Origin: Mucilaginibacter empetricola
Lineage (GTDB): Bacteria > Bacteroidota > Bacteroidia > Sphingobacteriales > Sphingobacteriaceae
Length of the DNA: 64,000 nt
Direction: 5' to 3'
NCBI RefSeq assembly: GCF_024808665.1
Contig: NZ_JANUBZ010000003.1
Coordinates: 310,001-374,000, forward strand
Shown: positions 1 through 6,650 of the stretch, in pieces
Position numbering within the stretch: the first letter of the stretch is position 1
Layout: each line of letters starts with the position of its first letter
The notes under the pieces: model-generated
Databases searched by the model: none
What the model was told of the DNA's origin: nothing
What the model saw: the letters and a program-made list of their open reading frames with translations, nothing else
Program-made: the position numbers and the translations under genes

Positions 1-470
1 TAGAATTTTGCGAGCAGCCTATGCGTACCTGGTACGATGATCGTCTACCGGAGTTAATGAAACTTTCGCCGGTAAAAATTATGGCTGATGAAAGCGTGTA
101 CAATCATCACGATGCCAGGAAACAGATCAATAGCGGCTCTTGTCATTATATCAATATCAAAATGGCAAAATCAGGCGGAATAACTGAAGCAAAAAGAATC
201 CATGATATAGCGGCTGAAAAAGGTATAGCTTGTATGATGGGCGGAATGTTGGAAAGCAGGATAGCCTTAAGCGCGAAGCTTCATTTTGTATATGCTAGTC
301 CAAACATAAAATTTTATGATATGGATACCTGTAAATTAGGCCATCTGGAAGATCCGTGTGTTGGTGGTGCTGTTTATGATGGCTACAAATTAAATATTCA
401 CGATGCTATTGGCATTGGCGCCGATGCTGATGAGGCATTTTTGGCAAAATGCGAGCGGATAACTGTCTGA
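1..470 (+). CDS. L-Ala-D/L-Glu (dipeptide) epimerase, 3' part only
   Basis: The window opens inside this gene; the frame starts at base 3 and gives 155 residues before the TGA at 468-470. This is the C-terminal half of an enolase-superfamily barrel. Visible landmarks are an EQP and an ADES metal-site segment, the NIKMAKSGG strand carrying the second catalytic lysine, a MLESRIALSA strand and a DMDT motif. A DxD at that place is the mark of Ala-Glu epimerases, which epimerise dipeptides released from peptidoglycan and bind the substrate amino group with these aspartates. The first catalytic lysine lies outside the window. It converges on the M20 dipeptidase gene, a plausible functional neighbour because both act on dipeptides. 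The subfamily call is good; the exact dipeptide preference is not readable here. Confidence 0.85.
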   Translation, partial: EFCEQPMRTWYDDRLPELMKLSPVKIMADESVYNHHDARKQINSGSCHYINIKMAKSGGITEAKRIHDIAAEKGIACMMGGMLESRIALSAKLHFVYASPNIKFYDMDTCKLGHLEDPCVGGAVYDGYKLNIHDAIGIGADADEAFLAKCERITV

Positions 471-552
471 ATCAGAATTTACAGAATTTGAGGATTAACG
501 AAATTTTCGTTCATCATTCTGAAAATTCACAAATTCTGTAAATTCTGATTCA
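468..552. repeat. 22-bp perfect inverted repeat between convergent genes
   Basis: The arms at 468-489 and 531-552 are perfect reverse complements over 22 bases, separated by 41 bases. The left arm starts with the TGA stop of the epimerase gene, and the right arm ends 7 bases before the stop of the convergent dipeptidase gene. The loop contains a smaller dyad (AACGAA...TTCGTT, about 498-512). The arms are AT-rich and no T-tract follows, so this is not a classical intrinsic terminator. It could still end both transcripts, or be a dispersed palindromic repeat. Confidence 0.7.
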
Positions 553-559
553 GACGAAA

Positions 560-1930
560 TTATTTTGAAAGCTCCGCAAAATATTTGTGGAACAGGGGAA
601 TAGTCTCAATGCCTTTGTAATAATTATAAATGTCGTATTTTTCGTTTGGTGAGTGTAGCGCATCGCTATCTAAACCAAACCCCATCAATACCGTTTTTAT
701 ACCCAGTTCGGCTTCAAATAAGGCAACAATTGGAATACTGCCACCACCCCTGGTTGGGATAGGATCTTTCCCAAATGACTCAGCAATGGCCTTTTGTGCG
801 GCACGATAAGCAACACTATCAGTTGGTGTAACAACAGGTTCGCCACCATGATGTGGGGTTACTTTAACTTTGACTGATTTGGGCGCAATTTTTTCAAAAT
901 GAGCAGTAAACAAGTCGGTTATTTCTTGTGAGCTTTGATTAGGTACCAATCTCATCGAAATTTTTGCATGCGCTTGCGATGGCAGCACTGTTTTGGCGCC
1001 TTCGCCAATATAACCGCCCCAAATGCCATTTACCTCCAGGGTAGGGCGGGTGCCTGTCCGTTCAAAAGTGGTATAACCTTTTTCGCCCCACAGTTCATCA
1101 ATTTCAAGGTCTTTTTTATATTCAGCTTCGTTATACGGAGCATCATTCAACGCTTTGCGCTCGGCATCGGTCAAGTCAATTACCTTATTATAAAAACCGG
1201 GTATAGTAATATGATTATTCTCATCATGCATAGAAGCAATCATTTTTGCAAGGATAGTCGCAGGATTTGCCACCGCACCGCCGTAAACACCGGAGTGTAA
1301 ATCACGATTAGGGCCCGTTACTTCAACTTCAAGATATGACAAACCACGCAATCCGGTTTCAAGTGATGGGTTTTCCATGCTAATCATTGAGGTGTCAGAT
1401 ATTAAAACCACATCGGCCTTTAAGCGTTCTTTATTTTCTTTTACAAAGATGCTTAGGTTTGATGATCCTACCTCTTCTTCACCCTCAATCATAAACTTAA
1501 TGTTACAGGGCAAAGTATTGGTTTGCATCATTAGTTCGAATGCTTTCACATGCATATAAAATTGGCCTTTATCATCGCAAGCGCCACGGGCATATATTTT
1601 ACCATCGCGCACAGTAGGTTCAAATGGTGGAGTTTTCCATAGCTCCAGAGGGTCTGGAGGTTGTACATCATAATGACCATAAACAAGAACGGTTGGTTTT
1701 GAGGCATCAATTATTTTTTCGCCGTATACAATAGGATTACCCGCAGTTTTACATACCTCAACGTTATCTGCGCCAGCATCGCGAAATTTTTGCGCAACGA
1801 AATCCGCAGTTTTTAAAATATCCTGTTTGTATTTTGGGTCAGCACTAACTGAAGGGAAACGAAGCAGATCAAACAACTCATCCAGTAGTCGTTGTTTATG
1901 CTGCTCAACATATTGCTTTATTTGCTCCAT
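560..1930 (-). CDS. M20-family dipeptidase
   Basis: This 456-residue cytosolic metallopeptidase probably hydrolyses dipeptides and other short peptides at a two-metal centre. The M20 ligands are visible in order: YGHYDVQP (residues 84-91, H86 ligand, D88 catalytic partner), RGACDDKG (115-122, bridging Asp), EGEEEVGS (149-156, catalytic Glu and metal Glu), and a late DALHSPNE segment with the last His ligand. The lid/dimerisation domain fills roughly 200-330. There is no signal peptide and the length matches the dipeptidase branch that includes carnosinase-like enzymes. The start is an ATG. The gene converges on the dipeptide epimerase across the inverted repeat. Substrate range is inferred from the family only. 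Confidence 0.9.
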   Translation of the reverse strand: MEQIKQYVEQHKQRLLDELFDLLRFPSVSADPKYKQDILKTADFVAQKFRDAGADNVEVCKTAGNPIVYGEKIIDASKPTVLVYGHYDVQPPDPLELWKTPPFEPTVRDGKIYARGACDDKGQFYMHVKAFELMMQTNTLPCNIKFMIEGEEEVGSSNLSIFVKENKERLKADVVLISDTSMISMENPSLETGLRGLSYLEVEVTGPNRDLHSGVYGGAVANPATILAKMIASMHDENNHITIPGFYNKVIDLTDAERKALNDAPYNEAEYKKDLEIDELWGEKGYTTFERTGTRPTLEVNGIWGGYIGEGAKTVLPSQAHAKISMRLVPNQSSQEITDLFTAHFEKIAPKSVKVKVTPHHGGEPVVTPTDSVAYRAAQKAIAESFGKDPIPTRGGGSIPIVALFEAELGIKTVLMGFGLDSDALHSPNEKYDIYNYYKGIETIPLFHKYFAELSK

Positions 1931-1989
1931 AATTATTATTTTGAAGCAAAGATAAATTTGTTTTTAGGAAAGATAAGGATAAGAGGATA

Positions 1990-2018
1990 TAAAAAAAGCC
2001 ACCATATCTGGCAGCTTT
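1990..2018 (-). terminator. Probable intrinsic terminator of the repeat-protein gene
   Basis: Read on the minus strand, AAAGC/GCTTT arms close over an inner CCA/TGG pairing with a mismatched bulge, and seven T follow (the A-run at 1991-1997). It sits 32 bases after the stop of the 2050-3522 gene and before the M20 start. Confidence 0.55.
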
Positions 2019-2049
2019 CAATATCTAAATGTATTGTTCATCTTTTTTA

Positions 2050-3522
2050 TTAGTTAAGATCACCAGTTCCTGTTTTACGGTCGCCGTTTGAAAAATCGCC
2101 AGTACCAGTCTTACGATCACCGTTTGTCAAGTCGCCAGTACCAGTTTTAGTATCACCATTTGTTAAATCGCCAGTGCCAGTTTTGCTATCACCATTTGTT
2201 AAATCGCCGGTACCAGTTTTGTTGTCTCCGTTTGTTAAGTCACCAGTTCCAGTCTGACCTTTTTCGCCGGTCAAATCGCCAGTACCAGTTTTAGTATCAC
2301 CATTTGTTAAATCGCCAGTGCCAGTTTTGCTATCACCATTTGTTAAATCGCCGGTACCAGTCTGACCTTTTTCGCCAGTCAAATCACCAGTACCTGTTTT
2401 ACCTTTTTCGTCTGATAGATCACCAGTACCAGTCTGACCTTTTTCACCAGTCAAATCACCAGTTCCGGTTTTGCCTTTTTCACCTGATAGATCACCTGTT
2501 CCAGTTTGACCTTTTTCACCAGTCAAGTCACCGGTTCCTGTTTTACCTTTTTCGTCTGACAGATCGCCGGTACCAGTTTGACCTTTTTCGCCAGTTAAAT
2601 CACCAGTTCCGGTTTTGCCTTTTTCGTCTGATAGATCACCAGTACCAGTCTGATCTTTTTCGCCAGTCAAATCACCGGTTCCTGTTTTACCTTTTTCGTC
2701 TGATAGATCGCCGGTACCAGTTTGACCTTTTTCGCCAGTTCCGGTTTTGCCTTTTTCGTCTGATAGATCACCAGTACCAGTCTGACCTTTTTCGCCAGTC
2801 AAATCACCGGTACCTGTTTTACCTTTTTCGTCTGATAGATCGCCGGTACCAGTCTGACCTTTTTCGCCAGTCAAGTCACCAGTACCTGTTTTACCTTTTT
2901 CGTCTGATAGATCACCAGTACCAGTCTGACCTTTTTCGCCAGTCAAATCACCGGTTCCGGTTTTGCCTTTTTCGTCTGATAGATCGCCGGTACCAGTCTG
3001 ACCTTTTTCGCCAGTCAAGTCACCAGTACCTGTTTTACCTTTTTCGTCTGATAAATCGCCAGTGCCAGTCTGACCTTTTTCGCCAGTCAAATCGCCAGTA
3101 CCAGTTTTGCCTTTTTCGTCTAATAAATCGCCAGTGCCAGTCTGACCTTTTTCGCCAGTCAAATCACCAGTACCTGTTTTACCTTTTTCGTCTGATAAAT
3201 CGCCAGTGCCAGTCTGACCTTTTTCGCCAGTCAAATCACCAGTACCAGTTTTGCCTTTTTCACCTGCTAAATCACCGGTTCCGGTTTGACCTTTTTCGCC
3301 AGTCAAATCACCAGTGCCGGTTTTGCCTTTTTCATCTGATAGATCGCCAGTACCAGTTTTACCTTTTTCACCTGCTAAATCACCAGTTCCGGTTTGACCT
3401 TTCTCACCAGTTATATTTGTGCCCGATTTTACGGTTGAAGTTACGTTTTTTGTTTGAGCGGAAGTAGAGATAGCAACTGCAGACCCTAAAATAAATACTG
3501 CAGAAAATAGTGCTTTTTTCAT
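2050..3522 (-). CDS. Secreted tandem-repeat protein (38 x 12-residue units)
   Basis: The 490-residue product starts with a Sec signal peptide (MKKALFSAVFILGSAVAIST, cleavage near SAQ at 21-23) and a short linker. From residue 38 to the C-terminus it consists only of twelve-residue units of the form xxEKGxTGTGDL. I count 38 units. Most alternate between a TGEKGQ and an SDEKGK half, so the DNA has a 36-base unit and a 72-base super-repeat. The last eight units mostly change to TNGDxK. One unit pair has lost four residues (DLTG) near base 2738. There are no cysteines, few hydrophobics and no anchor or sorting domain. I recognise no family: it is not Gly-X-Y collagen and lacks the RTX GGxGxDxxx pattern. 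A stalk, matrix or surface-coat role is a guess. Confidence 0.8.
   Translation of the reverse strand: MKKALFSAVFILGSAVAISTSAQTKNVTSTVKSGTNITGEKGQTGTGDLAGEKGKTGTGDLSDEKGKTGTGDLTGEKGQTGTGDLAGEKGKTGTGDLTGEKGQTGTGDLSDEKGKTGTGDLTGEKGQTGTGDLLDEKGKTGTGDLTGEKGQTGTGDLSDEKGKTGTGDLTGEKGQTGTGDLSDEKGKTGTGDLTGEKGQTGTGDLSDEKGKTGTGDLTGEKGQTGTGDLSDEKGKTGTGDLTGEKGQTGTGDLSDEKGKTGTGEKGQTGTGDLSDEKGKTGTGDLTGEKDQTGTGDLSDEKGKTGTGDLTGEKGQTGTGDLSDEKGKTGTGDLTGEKGQTGTGDLSGEKGKTGTGDLTGEKGQTGTGDLSDEKGKTGTGDLTGEKGQTGTGDLTNGDSKTGTGDLTNGDTKTGTGDLTGEKGQTGTGDLTNGDNKTGTGDLTNGDSKTGTGDLTNGDTKTGTGDLTNGDRKTGTGDFSNGDRKTGTGDLN
2053..3411 (-). repeat. 36-bp coding tandem repeat array
   Basis: About 1.36 kb of imperfect 36-base units (72-base higher-order unit) lie inside the secreted repeat-protein gene. 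Units differ mainly at synonymous positions, for example gtcaaatca, gtcaagtca and gttaaatca versions of the same codons, so the frame is maintained while the DNA diverges. One 12-base deletion at about 2738 keeps the frame. Such arrays change copy number easily between strains. Confidence 0.9.
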
Positions 3523-4123
3523 ATTGTGCGTTAAATAAATTGCTTAAGCTGTTAATAATGTCAATGTTACCTGTATTCTTAATTAAATAATTAATTAATA
3601 TTTTATGTTTTATACGGACAAAACATTTTAAGGTTTTATTCGTATAAAAAGAATGATATCGTTTTAAAAAGTAGTGTTCTGCTTTGTTAAATTAAAAAGG
3701 AACAACACATGGCAATAGCAAGTTGACTATTGTGAAGAACGGTAATAAAAAGCATTGAAACAGAGCGTAAAGAGCTTAATTGTTTAAAAACAAGTTTTTA
3801 AGCCTGGGCTGATTTACCGGAAGTTAAAATCAAATTTGGGAAATTATCCGAAATTAATGCATCAAAATGCATGTATCAATGATGAAATTTCAAAAAATGT
3901 TGTTAACTTACCTGTGTTCAATAATTTATCTTAACAAATATAAACAACTTTTTTAATTGGCAAAGTAATCGCAAAATAAAAGGAATAAATTTTTTAACTA
4001 CTTCTTAAGTAGTTTTGATTGCATAAATCAGCCAATTAAATATTGTATTAATAGAAAATAAGAAGCTTAATTGATAAATATTAATTATAACTTTCGACCC
4101 AATAAAACGTAATAATATAGTTA
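3523..4123. other. 600-base divergent intergenic region
   Basis: This AT-rich stretch separates the minus-strand repeat-protein gene from the plus-strand TPR gene, so it should carry both promoters. I see no convincing small gene or RNA. The only clear structure is the dyad listed at 3996-4014. No exact Bacteroidota -7 element is visible. Confidence 0.6.
3996..4014. promoter_or_regulatory. Dyad AACTACTT-3-AAGTAGTT upstream of TPR gene
   Basis: A perfect 8-bp inverted repeat with a 3-base centre lies about 110 bases before the start of the TPR/DHp gene. It could be an operator or a leader hairpin; no T-tract directly follows the right arm. The function is not known. Confidence 0.35.
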
Positions 4124-5560
4124 ATGAAGAAATCTTTATTGTTAACATTTCTGGCCTGTTTTGCCTTTCTTTTGAATGCAAAATGTTACGGTTATAATAC
4201 AGATTTGGACACTAATGAAGTAATAAAGCTAAATAAACAAGGCTTTAGTATGCGTTTAACCGATCCTGAGCAAACTGTTAAGGATGCTGAAAATGCATTG
4301 GCAATTGCGCAAAAGATAAATTATACTGCAGGTATAGCCGAATCGTGGCGCGTAATGGGTATCGGTAATTATTATCAAAATCAATCAGTAAAGGCTATAG
4401 ATAACTATCTTACGTCATTAAGCCTGTTCACAAAAATTAACGATCTGCGCGGCGAGGGAAAAGTTTACAACAATATAGGCAACTTGTACCGGGACAATGA
4501 CTATGAACGGGCTCTTGAGTATTTTGGCAAAGCATTGGTTATCGCAAAAAAACTGTCAGATAATACTTTGATAGCGCCAATTTACTTAAATATTGGAAAC
4601 ATACTTGTTAGTAAAAAGAAGTATAATCAGGCTTTAAATTATTATAACAAAAGCAACGATTTATATGCTGCCTTAAAAGATACGGTAACATTGGTAACCT
4701 GTATGCAAAATAAGGGTGTTGTATATTCATTCCTCAATCAGAATGAGCTTTCTAAAACTTTTTTGCTTGCGGCTAATAAAAAGGCAAAAGAATTGGATTT
4801 AAATGATCCGGTTGCCCGGATTGATTTAACGCTGGCCGAAATATACATGAAGCAAAATCAATTTGATGAAGCTGAGAAAGCGATAGATGAGGGGATAACA
4901 TTTGCCAATATTATTAAAAATACCAAAACAGTATCTGATTTTAAGCTAACCAGATACGAACTGGAGTATAAGAGGAAGAATTATCATGAAGCCTTAGATA
5001 TGCTGCATGATATTTACCGGCAGGATAGCGCGGTTTATAAGCAAAACACTTCTACACAAATTAATTTAATACAGGAGCAGATTAAACAACAGGCAAGGGA
5101 AAAAGAAAATGAAATATTACTTCAGCGTCAAAGATATGACCGCACCAGGTTTTGGGGAGTAACAATTGTTTCGGTCTTACTACTCATATTGGTTGGTATA
5201 TTAATCAGCAATGTAAAGAGCAAAGCTAAAACCAATATACAGCTTACTAATCTTAACGCCGAAGTTTCCCGTCAAAAAGACAATCTGGATAGGATTAATC
5301 ATCACCTTGAAGAAATTATTGATGAACGCACTAAAGATCTCCAGGTAAAAAATAAAAAGCTTTCCGAATATTCTTCTTATTTATCTCATCAGATACGTGG
5401 CCCCATTGCCACACTAAAAGGCCTGATGAATCTGGAAAAAGAAGGTTTGGTAGACAAGCAAGAGTGTATCCGGATGATGAACAAATGTGTAAGCGAAATT
5501 GATGATAGGATAATCGAGATGAGTGATATGTTACACGATCCTGGCCGGATTGGTTTTTAA
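4124..5560 (+). CDS. TPR membrane protein with kinase DHp-like end but no ATPase domain
   Basis: The 478-residue product has a signal peptide (MKKSLLLTFLACFAFLLNAK) and a periplasmic region of tetratricopeptide-like helix pairs (about 40-320; AIDNYLTSLSLF and ALEYFGKALVIAK are typical). A coiled stretch and one membrane segment (about 343-365) follow, then a second coiled coil. The C-terminus carries an H-box-like helix (SSYLSHQIRGPIATLKGL, His422) and a second helix, and then stops. The N, G1, F and G2 boxes of the HATPase domain are absent. The 60 bases downstream code for nothing similar, so it does not look like a simple frameshift. TPR sensor kinases of this layout are common in Bacteroidota; this one keeps the dimerisation/phosphotransfer part only. 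It may be a phosphotransfer scaffold, a partner of another kinase, or a decayed kinase. Confidence 0.75.
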   Translation: MKKSLLLTFLACFAFLLNAKCYGYNTDLDTNEVIKLNKQGFSMRLTDPEQTVKDAENALAIAQKINYTAGIAESWRVMGIGNYYQNQSVKAIDNYLTSLSLFTKINDLRGEGKVYNNIGNLYRDNDYERALEYFGKALVIAKKLSDNTLIAPIYLNIGNILVSKKKYNQALNYYNKSNDLYAALKDTVTLVTCMQNKGVVYSFLNQNELSKTFLLAANKKAKELDLNDPVARIDLTLAEIYMKQNQFDEAEKAIDEGITFANIIKNTKTVSDFKLTRYELEYKRKNYHEALDMLHDIYRQDSAVYKQNTSTQINLIQEQIKQQAREKENEILLQRQRYDRTRFWGVTIVSVLLLILVGILISNVKSKAKTNIQLTNLNAEVSRQKDNLDRINHHLEEIIDERTKDLQVKNKKLSEYSSYLSHQIRGPIATLKGLMNLEKEGLVDKQECIRMMNKCVSEIDDRIIEMSDMLHDPGRIGF

Positions 5561-5621
5561 TTTAAGTGTATACATCCCCTGACCCGTTTTTTAACAAAAA
5601 TACTACTTACTTTTCTATTGT

Positions 5622-5918
5622 CTAGAGCATCGATAATGGTAGTGACGAATGAATTTGGGCTTCCAATAATCCCAGATAAATACAATACCAGGATATCATT
5701 TGTAAGACGAGTAATTTGCGATGTTTTTTATATCCTTTAGTTTCAAAAGCCAGGGTTTCCTCTCCCGCAGTCACAAAGAATTGAACTTCCCCCTTACTGG
5801 GTTTAAAGCGCGATGTTAAAAGGTCGAATACTTTTACTTTAAGTTTACTTTCAGGATCATGTATGGTGCCGTCTTTTAAAGTTTCGGTTTTCGATATAGA
5901 TACAAGATAATTTGACAT
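5622..5918 (-). CDS. Small hypothetical protein, possibly frameshifted
   Basis: As it stands the frame encodes 98 residues, starting MSNYLVSISKTETL at an ATG and ending at 5622. The first 67 residues look like an ordinary acidic/basic cytosolic protein, but the tail after a six-base homopolymer (T6 on the plus strand, 5724-5729) becomes oddly hydrophobic and aromatic. If the run had one more base, translation would move to a frame open to 5557 that reads TSQITRLTNDILVLYLSG and then DALDNRKVSSIFV, which looks more like real protein. That version would be about 120 residues and would overlap the convergent TPR gene by 4 bases. I recognise no family. It may be a pseudogene, a sequencing or assembly indel, or a phase-variable gene. 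Confidence 0.5.
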   Translation of the reverse strand: MSNYLVSISKTETLKDGTIHDPESKLKVKVFDLLTSRFKPSKGEVQFFVTAGEETLAFETKGYKKHRKLLVLQMISWYCIYLGLLEAQIHSSLPLSML

Positions 5919-6008
5919 AGCGGGGTAAATTGTTTTATCGTGATAAATACAATTTTACCTCCAAAGTCACCTCAAATACTGAAACTTTGAATATTTAAAA
6001 GCTGTTTT

Positions 6009-6023
6009 AGCCATAAAATGGCT
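6009..6023. promoter_or_regulatory. Palindrome AGCCATAAAATGGCT downstream of XRE gene
   Basis: A 5-bp inverted repeat around TAAAA lies between two minus-strand genes. It resembles the CCATTTTA/TAAAATGG elements upstream of the XRE regulator, so it may be a binding site of that regulator in front of the 5918 gene. It is not followed by a convincing T-tract. Confidence 0.3.
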
Positions 6024-6119
6024 TTTAAGGTACAGAAAAATAGTAAATAGCAATCCACGTCATCGCATAAATGAGAAGACAAAAGTGTAGTATTTAATGA
6101 ACGGATTACTTACCTGTTA

Positions 6120-6488
6120 TTAAATTGAGGCAACAGTTTTATTACGTAATTCCTCATAAAGTAAAATTACTTTGCGCTGCAGGTTTGCAATTTCTGCTTC
6201 ACGGTCAATAATTTTCTTTTGGGCTATGCTTAAGTTAGATGCCTGAGGTTCGGTTTCTTCTGCATCAAGTGCCAATAAATTAATTACATTAACTTCGTAG
6301 ATGTTTGCAATTTGTTCAAGTCGTGATAAGTTGATGTCGGTAACACCAGTTTCAATTTTTGAAAAAGCAGGGATAGATATGCCCAGACGATTTGCTACGT
6401 CTTCCTGGCTCCAACCGCGTTGATGACGGATAGTTCTGATGTTTTTACCAACGGATTTATTGGTTTTCTTTTTTTGGTTTTCGTTCAT
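6120..6488 (-). CDS. XRE-family HTH regulator with C-terminal coiled coil
   Basis: The 122-residue protein has a Cro/C1-type helix-turn-helix at about 15-70. GWSQEDVANRLGISIPAFSK gives helices 2 and 3, followed by the typical IETG turn. A linker and a charged coiled coil (about 90-118) probably serve dimerisation. There is no peptidase or sensor domain. It is a DNA-binding repressor or activator; its targets are unknown. The upstream region holds CCATTTTA/TAAAATGG dyads that suit autoregulation. It is not paired with an obvious toxin gene, and the 5622-5918 gene downstream is the only candidate partner. Confidence 0.85.
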   Translation of the reverse strand: MNENQKKKTNKSVGKNIRTIRHQRGWSQEDVANRLGISIPAFSKIETGVTDINLSRLEQIANIYEVNVINLLALDAEETEPQASNLSIAQKKIIDREAEIANLQRKVILLYEELRNKTVASI

Positions 6489-6550
6489 AAGGTTGTTCTC
6501 AATAGTTTTTCTTTAAGATATATTAGGACTGAAAAGGGTTCAAATTTTGT

Positions 6551-6591
6551 GCCATTTTAATTAATGGGCAAAAAACCCTATAAAATGGGTT
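6551..6591. promoter_or_regulatory. Candidate XRE operator cluster
   Basis: CCATTTTA at 6552-6559 and TAAAATGG at 6581-6588 are exact inverted copies. Smaller dyads GCC..GGGC (6551-6569) and AACCC..GGGTT (6574-6591) lie in the same place, 63 to 103 bases upstream of the XRE start. Autoregulation is an inference from position and symmetry. Confidence 0.4.
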
Positions 6592-6650
6592 AATAAATAT
6601 CTCAATAAAAAAACGGGGAAATATTTCCACGAAAAGTGGGTATTTTTTTC

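Noticed and set aside
2053..3411. Repeat array considered as CRISPR or DNA satellite
   Set aside because: Units are contiguous without spacers and are in frame with synonymous changes, so it is a coding repeat.
2304..3467. 387-codon open frame on the plus strand opposite the repeat-protein gene
   Set aside because: It only exists because the 36-base repeat is a multiple of three and lacks stops in that frame; its product is a monotonous Phe/Gln/Leu/His-rich repeat with no start context or signal peptide.
6120..6488. Antitoxin of a toxin-antitoxin pair with the 5622-5918 gene
   Set aside because: The genes are 200 bases apart, and the small protein shows no RelE, HipA or other toxin motif.
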